The notes under the pieces were generated by a model. That model saw nothing but the letters and a program-made list of their open reading frames with translations. It did not search any database and was not told the origin of the DNA. The translations under genes and the position numbers were made by a program. A DNA stretch of 64,000 bases from Chromera velia (taxonomy: Eukaryota > Sar > Chromeraceae), in the NCBI GenBank assembly GCA_018398765.1, contig JAHBMJ010000212.1:10769-74768 (forward strand), given 5' to 3'. Shown here one piece after another: positions 1-10,019 of this stretch (the stretch's first letter is position 1; the number at the start of each line of letters is the position of its first letter).

Positions 1-349
1 ACCTGCCAAAGTAAGAGTGATGGTGTTTTCTGCACTAGCAAACAAATATAGACAGAGCAAATTGAAACTGTTGCAAAGAATTCCACAGACGTCACTCACT
101 TAGTTCCGGCAACTGTCTGTGTGGAGAAAACGTCTTCAGACAGTCAGCAAATGAATCAGTCAGCTGAGCTTCAGTGTTTTATAAGTTTCTATGGGTTTTA
201 CAAGCCAGCCTGGCTGCCTTAGCTCGACTTGCCACTATTGCCCCGCTGCCATGATAGCATCTTCCTCTGCTGATTGCACACTCTCCCGTAAGGCGTTGTT
301 AAGCTTCTTTTCTTCATCCAAGTCTCCTTTCCCTCTCCAGGTAGACTGG

Positions 350-575
350 ACAGGGGAAAGAGGCTGAAGAGGGGAAAGAGGCTGAGGAGCGGAAGAAGGC
401 TGAGGAGCGGAAGGAGGCTGCGGTCCTGGAGCAGAAGAAGGCTGAGAAGCGGAAGGAGGCTGGGGTCCTGGAGCGGAAGAAGGCTGAAGAGCGGGAGTAG
501 GCTAGGGTTGTGGAGTGGAAGAAGGCTGTCAGGCTGAGGAGCGGGAGGAAGCTGGGGTCCTGGAGTGGATGGAGG
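350..575 (+). repeat. 42-bp coding-like minisatellite (charged coiled-coil repeat)
   Basis: The plus strand reads as about four imperfect units of 14 codons built on the pattern KKAEERKEAxVLEQ, a Lys/Glu/Ala/Arg-rich heptad-like segment typical of coiled coils. The frame is interrupted by TAG near 500 and then drifts. A polypyrimidine stretch ending in CAG lies just upstream, at about 325-342, and could be a splice acceptor. The reverse strand reads as Leu/Pro/Ser repeats, which I take to be the shadow. Whether the array is an exon or only a minisatellite cannot be decided here. Confidence 0.4.
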
Positions 576-1296
576 CTGATTGGACTTCATGACATTGTGA
601 GGAAAACCCGTCACCCCCCCCCCCTGGGCTTATGACAGACAGACTCGGCACTGACATCTTTTTTTTCGGACGAGGGTTCCCCGAATCATTCCGTCCGAGT
701 CCTGTCAATGACTGCTGCTGCTGCTGTTGGGTTTTTGCTCTTTCTTTCTTGAAGTTCGCCTCGCTTCGCCTACCCCAGTTGTTTGCGCCCCCCCTAGTTT
801 TTGGGGAAGGCGGGGCTGAGGAGGCGGCTCTCTGGGGAGGGACAACATGCTGGGGAGGAGCCGTGTCCTTCAAAATTCTACGAGGACGTAGAGGAGCCAG
901 GCGAACCTGCTTGCCATGAGAGGAGACCCCTGGCAGGACCAAGGGTATGTTCTCTTCATCAGACGAGCTGTGTTCAAATGGTTCTGTCCCCTCCAATCCT
1001 GTCTCTTGCAAACGTATCCAAATATTTCCGAGGATAAGTTCGTGAAATTCGAAACCAAAAGAAGCAGAAAAGTCACTGACAGGCTCACTCACCAATTTGT
1101 CCGCGTTCTTGACTCTTTTTTGGAGCTCCACCATATTGATCCAGCCCAGTTCGCAGTGTTCTGGATCGTCGTGGTGACCGTACTTAGCGTTTGGGCCGCA
1201 AAGAAGAGAACACGTCCCATCCCTGTTCGGTAAGCGGTTGATGAGATTTAAATAATGGTCTTTCTTTATGTTAGAAAAGATATGCCATTTCTTCAA
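529..1296 (-). CDS. hypothetical protein, Cys-containing N-terminus and basic low-complexity tail
   Basis: This is a 255-codon open frame that I do not recognise. The first 110 residues look globular: a Cys/His cluster (CSLLCGP, then HHDDPEHCELGW), a helix-like stretch (MVELQKRVKN) and an aromatic segment (FGFEFHELILGNIWIRL). After an acidic patch (SSSDEEN) the rest is Pro/Arg/Ser-rich with a seven-residue polyGln encoded by CAG/CAA repeats near 710-735. The tail overlaps the 42-bp minisatellite on the other strand. The apparent start is a TTG-like codon, so an upstream exon is likely. In another frame just upstream (around 1,350, minus) a short Met-initiated stretch leads into the same region, which would fit a frameshift or splice. 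It could be a host gene fragment or a gag-type remnant. Confidence 0.35.
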   Translation of the reverse strand: MKKWHIFSNIKKDHYLNLINRLPNRDGTCSLLCGPNAKYGHHDDPEHCELGWINMVELQKRVKNADKLVSEPVSDFSASFGFEFHELILGNIWIRLQETGLEGTEPFEHSSSDEENIPLVLPGVSSHGKQVRLAPLRPRRILKDTAPPQHVVPPQRAASSAPPSPKTRGGANNWGRRSEANFKKERAKTQQQQQQSLTGLGRNDSGNPRPKKKMSVPSLSVISPGGGGDGFSSQCHEVQSASIHSRTPASSRSSA

Positions 1297-1457
1297 GTTG
1301 TGGTGATGATCGACACTTGAACCAGTTGACCTGGTCTACTTCCATCTTGGAAAAGTTGCAGCAAGATGCAGAAGAAGGGTTCAGAAAGCGAAAGTATGTG
1401 AAAGTGCCTGGAGATCGGCTGATCTCAGAATTAATAAAAGCATTTTCAAAAGCTTAG
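1287..1457 (+). other. short exon-like frame ending in a stop (plus strand)
   Basis: A 57-codon open stretch ends at TAG 1,455-1,457. Its composition is protein-like, with an amphipathic helix pattern (LEKLQQDAEEGFRKRKYV) followed by KVPGDRLISELIKAFSKA. It has no start codon of its own, so it would have to be a terminal exon. It abuts and slightly overlaps the opposite-strand frame at 529-1,296, so at most one of the two is likely to be functional at the junction. No family recognised. Confidence 0.2.
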
Positions 1458-1689
1458 AGCTTGTTAAATGATCGCATCAGATCTCTTCACAATCACAGAC
1501 AAGACGGTCACTTGATGTATGTGAGCTAACAGACAAGAGGGTTGGTTATAGTGGTGGTGTTGTTTTCGTTTTGTGGTGGTGAAATGAAAATGGTGGTGGC
1601 GCCAGGCATCGCCGGGCATATGCATTTCGGCGGCACAAAATGATAAATTCATGTTCGCTTGCATGGTGTACGTATGCATGTATGCAGAG

Positions 1690-2450
1690 TCTGGCTTAGG
1701 AAAAAAAATTTATCATGGTGGGGTGAAAAGAATCTGATGCACGCTAGGGAAAAAAAGGGGGGAAAGGGGGAAAAAGAAAAAAGGAAAAAAAAAAGTTTGC
1801 TACAATGTTTGCTAGTATTACTGAGGAGCGCCATCCCGGCTTAGGGAAAAAAACCTACTATGATAGGATGAAAAGAATCTGATGCACGCTAGGGAAAAAA
1901 AGGGGGGAAAGGGGGAAAAAGAAAAAAGGAAAAAAAAAAGTTTCCTACAATGTTTGCTAGTATTACTGAGGAGCGCCACCCCGGCTTAGGGAAAAAAACC
2001 TACCATAGTGGGGCGAAACAAATCTGATGCATGCTAGGGAAAAAAAGGGGAGAAAGGGAAAAAAAAGGGGGGAAAAAAAAGTTTGCTACAATGTTTGCTA
2101 GTATTACTGAGGAGCGTCACATACCCCGGCTTAAGGAAAAAAACCTACCATAGTGGGGTAAAAAGAATCTGATGCACACTAGGGAAAAAAGGGGAAAAAA
2201 GAAAAAAGGAAAAAAAAAAAGTTTGCTACAATGTTTGTTAGTATTACTGAGGAGCGCCACCCCAGCTTAGAAAAAAAAACGTACCATGGTGGGGCGAAAA
2301 GAATCTGATGCACGCTAGGGGGAAAGGGAAAAAAAAAAGGGGAAAAAAAAGTTTGCTACAATGTTTGTTAGTATTACTGAGGAGTGCCACCCCGGCTTAG
2401 GGAAAAAAACCTACCATAGTAGGGCAAAAAAAATCTGATGCACGCTAGAG
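1690..2450. repeat. ~140-bp minisatellite, about six copies
   Basis: Units begin with a GGCTTAGG-like block near 1,693, 1,836, 1,984, 2,130, 2,264 and 2,395. Each runs through a CCTACCATAGTGGGG block, GAATCTGATGCACGCTAG, a long A/G homopolymer tract, and GTTTGCTACAATGTTTG followed by TAGTATTACTGAGGAGCG. Unit length varies from about 130 to 148 bp because the A/G runs expand and contract. The last copy is partial. Confidence 0.9.
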
Positions 2451-3804
2451 AACATAACCAGAGGGAAGACTTTGTGAAGTCAGTGCATTTAAAAAAAATT
2501 CTTCTTTCCTCTTCTACCCTCCCAACAAAGACCGCATCCCTTCCTACTTCCGGAGAACAGCTCTTCAACAGAAACTGATAGTTTGTAGAACTGATATCTG
2601 CAGAGCACTTATTACAGGATATTGCAGGAGAGTCGGACTGGGAAAACATAAAAGTCCTCCATGAGACCCACACACTCTCTGAGTCCTCCCTCCTCCGGTC
2701 CTCTCATGCACATCATGCAGCTTTTTCTCTTCCTCTGGGCAGAAAACACACGGGATATTTGGAAGGCCCCCGCAGTCAGAAAAAGCGTTTCTAAATCAGC
2801 GGCAATGACAAACACAGAGAAAGAGGACAGAAACTTTAAGTCGATGACAAGCATGTTAAAAAAGAAAAGGCATGCATATGAAAATATGTAGGAGAAGCAT
2901 TGAATATAGTGCAAGCACATATAAAGAAGGACAAATAAAATACTGCAAAGCCATGCATATTGAAAGAAGTACGAGGCCCGGGGCATTAAAAATGGTGCAA
3001 GCATATTTCAGGAAGGAGAAAGAACATACTGCGACAGGAAACGGAGGCACGCGAACATATGAATGTTATTGGACATACTTAGGCTCATTAGGAGGGTATA
3101 AACAAGCACAACAAAGAGATTGAAAGCTAGTAGAACTCACTAAAGCTTTGAATTATACACAGGATTCAAGTTGTATACTTTCTGTGCCCAGTAGTCTTCA
3201 GCACGAGGCGGAGTTGCCCAAAAAGGGTTCTTTGCAGGTACTCACTTGGCATTAATCTTCCAAAAGTCGCGCTGCTGCTTCTGTGCAAACAAAAGTATGT
3301 GTTCTTTCTGGTGTTGGGGCACTCTAGAACGGTTATCTCCAGTCAGAGTTGCCAAAGAACTTTACACCGTAGTTTAGCTGAAAGTACAGTACATTGTACA
3401 ACATTGTAGTGTAGTTTAAAAAAAAATTTTTAGATGGGCATAATAAAAGGAAAGAGACCTACTAGTAGCAAGAACTTATTAATCAATTAAATCAATCAAT
3501 CAATCCGTTATTGAAGCCTACAATTAAAGTGCTAAGAGAAATGAATCAGAAGTTATAATGATGTTATAATGAATTCATGCAAAGAATAATAATTTTAAAG
3601 AATGATGAATCATTAATGATTCAGAGTCACTGAGTCAGAGTCAGCCAGACAGAGACTGGAAATAAGACTTTCTCATTTCTCTCAGCTGGTTATACACCCT
3701 TGGAGAGCTAGCTTTTCCAATGGCGATTCAGGTTTTCATCTCTACCCTCGGTGTAGCAATATCTGACAACTCTGCACTTAGTCTAACTTCGGGCGACCGC
3801 AGTT
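2451..3804. other. intergenic, no gene recognised
   Basis: Only short, mutually overlapping frames without recognisable motifs occur here. AT-rich sequence with short AATCAATC repeats lies near 3,480-3,505. I see no promoter or RNA gene I can support. Confidence 0.5.
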
Positions 3805-4153
3805 AACTAACTGTACTGACAATTGAAACTTTTGTACTAGAAAGTGACTTTAAAAAATTTAGTTTTTAAAACATTAAAATAGATAGTTTAACCTTTAAAC
3901 TAATTGATTTTCATAATTTATTTAAGACTATTTAAGCTTAGTAAGATGTTTAAAAAATGAAATAAAAAAATGTATATATAGAGTATATATTTTTTCAAAA
4001 CTATAAATTGTCTGGTACCTATCATCGTAAATTAACGCGAAGACGAAAACAAAATAAAAAATGTATCTGAATGGCTCTGAATTGATCCGATTGAAACATT
4101 TCTTCTCATGATCATAACTGTTTTGTTTTCAATTCATATGAGGCACTGCTCAA

Positions 4154-4490
4154 NNNNNNNNNNNNNNNNNNNNNNNNNNNNNNNNNNNNNNNNNNNNNNN
4201 NNNNNNNNNNNNNNNNNNNNNNNNNNNNNNNNNNNNNNNNNNNNNNNNNNNNNNNNNNNNNNNNNNNNNNNNNNNNNNNNNNNNNNNNNNNNNNNNNNNN
4301 NNNNNNNNNNNNNNNNNNNNNNNNNNNNNNNNNNNNNNNNNNNNNNNNNNNNNNNNNNNNNNNNNNNNNNNNNNNNNNNNNNNNNNNNNNNNNNNNNNNN
4401 NNNNNNNNNNNNNNNNNNNNNNNNNNNNNNNNNNNNNNNNNNNNNNNNNNNNNNNNNNNNNNNNNNNNNNNNNNNNNNNNNNNNNNNNNN
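4154..4490. other. assembly gap (N)
   Basis: A run of N falls between the AT-rich end and the 35-bp tandem array of copy B. In copy C the same place holds more of the array plus about 200 bp of unique sequence, so the true content is probably similar. Confidence 0.98.
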
Positions 4491-5330
4491 ACAAGAAGGC
4501 CGAACTTGGGAAGACAGTCGGGCCAGCAGGAACAACAAAATTGGGAAGGCCATCGGGCAAGCAAGATGACCGAAATTAGGAAGCGTTAGGAGGAAACTTG
4601 GGCAGGAAGGAAGGCCAAAATAAGAAAGGCAATCAGGCAGGCAGGAAAACCGAAATCGAGAAGGCAATCAAGCGGGCAGGAAGGCCGAAATTGGAAGGCA
4701 GTCAGGCCGCCAAGAAGACCGAAATTGGAAGGCAGGCATGTGGGCAGAAAGAACGAACTCTGGAAGGCAGTCAGACATACAAGAAGGCCGAACTTGGGAA
4801 GACAGTCGGACCAGCAGGAACAACAAAATTGGGAAGGCCATCGGGCAAGCAGGATGACCGAAATTAGGAAGCGTTAGGAGGAAACTTGGGCGGGAAGGAA
4901 GGCCGAAATAGGGAAGGCAATCAGGCAGGCAGGAAAGCCGAAATTGGGAAGGCAACCGGACAAGCAGGAAGGCCGAAATTGCGAAGTCAGTCAGGCAGAC
5001 AGAAAGGCCGAAATTTGGAAAGCATTGAGGCAGACAGAAAGACTGAAATTTGGAGGGCAGTCAGGCAGGCAAGAAGGCCAAAATCGGAAAGCAGTCAGCA
5101 TGGCAGGAATGCAAAACTCTGAAAGGCAGTCAGGCAGGCAAAAAGGCTGAAATTGGGAAGGCTGAAATTGGGAGCGCGGCGAAGGCCGAAATTAGAAAAG
5201 CAATAGGGCGGGCGGAAAGGCCGAAATTGGGAAGGCATTTAGCCAGACAGAAAGGCCGAAAGCTGGAGGGCAGTCAAGTAGGCAAGAAGGGCGAAATTTT
5301 GGAGGCAGTCAGGCAGGTAGAAAAAAACAC
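4491..5330. repeat. 35-bp tandem array inside copy B
   Basis: Head-to-tail units of about 35 bp follow the pattern GGCAGTCAGGCAGGCAAGAA then GGCCGAAATTGGGAA, with point differences between units and no spacers. Because 35 is not a multiple of 3, long frames here (for example 4,598-4,867 and 5,050-5,574) cycle through all phases and translate into look-alike Gly/Arg/Lys/Gln repeats. I regard them as non-coding. The same array in the opposite orientation is in copy C. Confidence 0.9.
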
Positions 5331-5684
5331 AGGCTCGGCACGTAGGGGCGCTGCTCCTTTTTGCAGTCTGAAGACTGCGGCCTTAACGAAAATGCAAAGA
5401 CCTACCTCTGGAGGAGTTGAGGAAGGACTGGGAGCTAAAACAAGCATCTCTCGGAGGAGACCCACGACCTACAAAGAGCAGAGGAGGGGGGCAGGGGTGA
5501 ACGACATACGCAAAAGGAGACGGCAGTTTTGTGCCTTGCCGAGAGCAGACCGGTCAGTCATTCAGAAATCATAATGGCTAGGTTGCAGCCATACAGGAAC
5601 ATTCATAGACATCGTACAAAGCCTTCTGCATGCACCAAGAAGGCTCATCTCTGCAAACAAGATTTTTTCAATTCCCTCACTGGG

Positions 5685-5858
5685 AGGGGGGGGTGGACCC
5701 TCTCGCAGGGGTACGAAGCTGGCCAATTTGGTACCCTTGGTAGAGGGGGGAGGTCCGACCTGCTCTGCAGGTTTGCGTCCAAAATATGTCTAGGAGTGTT
5801 TCCACCAGGGGTTCTAAATTGGCCAGCTTCGTACCCTTGCGAGACGGTCCACCCCCCC
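5685..5858. repeat. large imperfect palindrome in copy B
   Basis: The outer arms (about 55 bp, 5,686-5,742 and 5,803-5,858) are inverted copies sharing GGTACGAAGCTGGCCAATTT. The inner part of the right arm seen in copy C is missing here, so the loop is asymmetric. Runs of G and C cap the two ends. Confidence 0.85.
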
Positions 5859-7716
5859 TTGTTGCTAGTGGAACAATACAAAACGAACTGACCTGATTGA
5901 GCGATCCAAACTGGTACAGCAACCTTTTTAGTTGTTGTACAACTCCTTTGCACCGAGGCAACCACTCCCACGAGCAACCAGAGGTGTTCAGCCAACACAG
6001 ATACCGGAGGGGGAAAAAACTCCGGAATCTGTAACCCCTCCAAAAATAAGGTTCTGGAATAAAAAGCTGAACACGATTTCGTCGTTGTCAAGCCTTCCAA
6101 TACAATCCAATGGAATGCTTAACAACGAGATTTTGTGAATAGAGGCCCATTCTGTTGACCTGACTTTCTGACTGGAGGAGAACTTTCTGAAGACCTGACT
6201 GAGAATTTTTCAGATCGGCATTTTGATGGGTCAGCGCGCAGCTAGGAAGTGCTTTTTAGCCTTGGTGGCCGGCCGGGCTCTGGTCTGCAACGCGTAGCTT
6301 GCCTTCCGGGGCCGTCATATAGTTGGCCAATCTAAAATCGGCTCCCAAAATCGGCTTTCCGTCGAATGTTTCAAGTCGATCAAAGCATGACCTAGTACCG
6401 CCTCTCTCCCATCACACAGACTTGCTCTCCAGCAATGAAAGTAGGCTTTATCGAAAGCCTAGAGGATTGACTTCTTTGTTTTTTCTTGGGTTTATGACAT
6501 TCACTCTACTGGTTGCCCTGAGAGGGCAATTTCGATCTTCCATCACGAAGGGCACGGCCCGTCTCCACGCAAAAGGGCTTACGAAGTTGCCCCAGTAAAG
6601 GTTCTATTGAATCCCTTCCATGCGTACGCTCTAACAAGCTCTAGATGAGGAGCTAGAAAGGCTTTCTGGATGAGGGGGCCAGCTTTGGGTGGCCAGAAGG
6701 TGAGCCACTTTACAAATTTTTGCATATCTGTACTGCAGGTCAGACTGAGCCTTTCTCGGAGGACCGTTTGTCGGTGCTTGGGTTTTGTGAGGAAACATTA
6801 CAGCTGGTAATCTCGGGTGATCTGAAGTTGTGGAAGTGAGGTGCAGCTCTTGTTTGCATGAGAATTTGGAGGTAGAGCTCCTGGGTGGACTAAGACCCAG
6901 TGGCCAGTGCCGGGCCTCACCCAGAAAAAACAAGAACGCTATGATGGCTGGTCGTGGGCAAGGCCCTCTGGCTAGAGACCATCGATCAATCAAGCTTTCA
7001 GAAGCTAAGCATTTACCTCTTGCACGGTTATAGTGCTCAACATTTGTTTGGTTGAACTGCTTTCTGTGGGTGTCAAATCGGCAGATCTGTTTGCGAACAT
7101 TCATTCTTACCTTTCATGGGGGTTGCCCGCTGTGTGTTCCCTCCTTACATCAGTGTGCGAATTCGGTGTATTCCATTAGAAGTAAAAGTTAGCTTGTTTG
7201 TGTATTATACTGCACATTGTCACATGCCTGCAGAGTCTGCAATCACTCCCCGACATATCAACATACTATAACTCTTTCACCTCACTCATGTCCAACAATT
7301 TCCAACATACACACCACAAACCCATTAAACCTTATCTTTAAAAGTTATTCATACTTTCATGCAGGTAAAAAACAATAAATAGAATCATTCTAAGTGCTTT
7401 AAAAACTTAGTTTTTTGTATAAAATTTAGTGTGATACATAGAAAATTAAAAGTCACTTTCTAGTACAAAAGTTTCAATTGTCAGTACAGTCAGTTGTCTG
7501 GGTCTTCAAAAGATCTGTGCGGCAGGGGGGGCGGGTCTGGCAGGGGTCTTCGGAAGCGCTTTAGAAGATCTGTGCGGTAGGGGGGGCGGGTCTACAAGCT
7601 GAGGCCCTGTACGTGCATTTCTGATCTAAAGACATGATGGAGCAAAAAAAAAAGAAAACAAAACGATGAGTGCAGTAGCAGTGGCGATTGCGACACCTCC
7701 GTTAGCCTAGTCTAGC

Positions 7717-8238
7717 GTATGGCATTGCAAACACTGTCAAAAACAGTGTAAAGACTCCAGGTATCTCAACCAACACCTTCGAGCGTGCCCGCAGAGGCAT
7801 AAAAACCTTGAGAAAGAGCTTCGCGAGAAAGACCAGAGATTGGTCCAGCTGCGTGAGAACTAAAATAACATGGTCCACATGCAAAAGCAGATAGCTGACC
7901 TCAAAGACGAGCTTCTGCAGCGAGTGTAAGAAATGTTTTCCCAATTTCTGCAGCAACAGCAGCGGTCAGAACAAGCTCCAGCTCTTCTAGCGCCTGGGGT
8001 TTCTCCTTCCAAGCCAATAGGCGAGACAGTTACGGTCCTTTTCTCCAGGAACAACAGGCGACCCTTGGAGCCTCTTCCACGTAAAGCGCCGTCGCGGTCA
8101 TCGTATGGTGCTCCTGCAGTGCCAGCAGAGGAGGACACTCAGGCTATTTCGGTAGTCACATTTAGTGATGCAGTTCATAGAGAAAAGAAAACAGAAAGTA
8201 TAGAGAAGGGCGTCGCCTTAGCGCGCGGCGCCGCATGA
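7717..8238 (+). pseudogene. C2H2 zinc finger plus coiled-coil protein, degenerate
   Basis: One frame runs from 7,717 to the stop at 8,236-8,238 with in-frame TAA at 7,861-7,863 and again near 7,928. The N-terminal part has a C2H2 finger (CKHC spacing, then HLRAC, then CPQRH), directly followed by a strongly charged coiled coil (KNLEKELREKDQRLVQLREN). After the first stop come more coiled-coil heptads (HMQKQIADLKDELLQR), a poly-Gln segment, then a Pro/Ser-rich tail. A finger followed at once by a coiled coil is a layout common in mobile-element and large-DNA-virus proteins. Family assignment beyond that is inference. The frame lies between an end of TIR copy B (7,495) and fragment D (8,868). 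Confidence 0.5.
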
Positions 8239-8867
8239 GAAATTCGCTTTTATAGATATCCCGGAAAAAAGTAGAACACGAGACGGCTGACAGAATATAA
8301 AACGGTGGCCGAACCAAGAACGCTATGAGGAGCAGAAACAGTAGATAAAAGAATACGTCCAAGTCTGTCAGATGCCGGGACTGAGCCACGTCGAAGACGG
8401 TGCAATTGACAGCGCGTCAGGCATGGTGGCTCGGGGCCCAGGGGGGTAAAACTATCGGGGTAGACAGAAAAACGCCCGCCCGCCCACCCAAGAAACAGAG
8501 AGGCTGAGAGAGCCACGTCAAGGACGATGCGTCAGGGACAGTGGCTGGGGGTCTTAAGAGGTGTCTTGATCGAAATAGATAAAAAAAAAACAACCGCCGA
8601 CTCATCCCATGCAAGGGATGGTAGGAGGCAGAGGAACGTTCGAATTGTGTGGAATTTTGCAGGTCTTCCCCGCCCACCCACCCAATGGCGTTGCACCGTG
8701 GTGGTCTCCCTTCGGACAGCCCACCCTTCGAATGCGGTCCGGCCAGCAGGAGGGTCGTAGCCCTTTTATGGCCTACGTTCGGGATTTTTCTCGTCGGGAT
8801 TTCGGGGCTAGAGAGTGTCACTTGAGATTGGAGCTAGCCCGGCAGGCTCATTCAAGCGGTCACTCTC

Positions 8868-9036
8868 AAACCCTATCTTTAAAAGTTGTTCATACTTTCA
8901 TGCAGGTAAGAAACAATAAATAGAATCATTCTAAGTGCTTTAAAGACTTAGATTTTTATATAAAATTTAGTGTGATATATAGAAAATTAAAAGTCACTTT
9001 CTGGTACAAAAGTTTCAATTGTTAGTACAGTCAGTT
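8868..9036 (-). mobile_element. TIR element family, fragment D (one end only)
   Basis: About 169 bp match the 7,330-7,495 end of copy B, and in reverse complement the 29,758 and 52,464 ends of copies A and C. Shared blocks include AACAATAAATAGAATCATTC and TTTAGTGTGATA, and the fragment ends in the terminal repeat with TACAGTCAGTT. The rest of the element is absent. The break falls inside the run corresponding to ATAAGGTTTAATGGG of other copies. Confidence 0.85.
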
Positions 9037-9332
9037 AGTTTATGCTAGAGTTTACACATATCTTCCCTCCATCTCCGTTCCCGGTCGCAAAGACTATGGA
9101 CTCCTGGAACCCAACAATGATTGGACAAGGCCAATTCGCCTTCGGCTCTACCGCAATCATCTGCAGGAATAAATATAAACATTTAGGAAAAAACTATAGT
9201 TTAAAAGGCTGGCAGGGATATAATTGCGTATATTATTGTGAGATGAACCATTTTTTATGTTTTATATTGTTAAGTTTAGCTATAAAAGCCCTAGTACTAT
9301 GCTACAGGAGCTAGCGTACGGTTATTTTCAAA

Positions 9333-10019
9333 CTACATTGATGAATTCAAACGTCCTAAAACACTACAACGTAGTTTGTCCTCGGCTAGAAAACAATAGA
9401 ATACATCATAATACACTGTAATACAATATTTTTTTGCAACCTTGCCTCCAGTCCACTTAAGTTTCTGTGCTTGGTCTTGCACCGACGGAGCGACATTTTC
9501 AAAAACCATAGAGGGCTGGCCTCCGGACCCTGGGGCTCCTATGTCTGTAGCAGCAGCCCCATCTCCCATCACTACTATATCATCCAAGTCCATAGGAGCG
9601 GCTGCCTCATGATTGCCCAAGGCCGCATCCTGACCACCAGCCACAGATGAACTTGATGAAGATGATGCAACGCCTAGAGGGAGAGACGCTGCAGCTGCAG
9701 CAGTTTCTTCTTCTTCTTCTTCCTATGGTAGATGATGATACGAAGAAAAGCATTTCAGTCTCACTTCTTCATACCGTTGGGTAAGAAAGAACTGAACATA
9801 TCGTCATTCTGTGAAGCCTTTCCACTTTATCATCAGACAAGCTTTGATTTATTTTAAGGCGTTCAACACCCACTGAACAGTGGTTGACTCCCCGCTATTG
9901 AAGCGATCACCGAAAGCCGCAGCTATCTCTGTGAGTTTCTGGTGCCAGTGGTCATTTGCCCTTCGCAGTATATGTGCTCCGACGCGTTTGTCGGCACCTC
10001 TTCGGTGTGTGATCCATTA
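9333..10019 (-). pseudogene. unrecognised protein frame with in-frame stops
   Basis: A single frame can be read from about 10,019 to a stop at 9,333, interrupted by TAA, TGA and TAG between about 9,720 and 9,865. The N-terminal part contains a helix-rich, tryptophan-bearing stretch (ANDHWHQKLTEIAAAFGDRF), loosely like Myb/SANT-type DNA-binding helices in transposon proteins. That resemblance is a guess. The later part has an acidic run (five Glu), polyAla, polySer, then an Asp/Gly/Ala-rich region (MDLDDIVVMGDG). The last third looks non-coding. The TAG before the Glu run could instead be a splice acceptor (CCATAG). Confidence 0.35.

Larger units (their letters stand above)
3805..7495 (-). mobile_element. 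TIR element family, copy B (with assembly gap)
   Basis: The ends are 47-bp inverted repeats at 3,805-3,851 and 7,449-7,495, built on AACTGACTGTACTGACAATT (the left end has one substitution, AACTAACTG). Internal order, reversed relative to copies A and C: an AT-rich end with TATATATAGAGTATATA, a 337-bp gap of N, a 35-bp tandem array, a large palindrome, about 1.2 kb of unique sequence, then the other end. No transposase, integrase or recombinase motif is visible in any frame. A frame at 6,323-6,598 has a hydrophobic patch but is not intact in copy C, so I do not call it a gene. No target-site duplication is evident. It is best described as a non-autonomous DNA element. Confidence 0.75.

Noticed and set aside
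4108-4667. Frames running through the N gap
   Set aside because: They consist mostly of undetermined residues and cannot be evidence of coding.
4491-5574. 35-bp array as a CRISPR array or as a repetitive protein gene
   Set aside because: Units are head-to-tail without spacers, which excludes CRISPR. The 35-bp period shifts frame every unit, so a protein reading is not conserved.
6323-6598. 91-codon frame shared by TIR copies B and A
   Set aside because: It is not intact in copy C, and the opposite strand is equally open in A and C, so no coding strand is supported.
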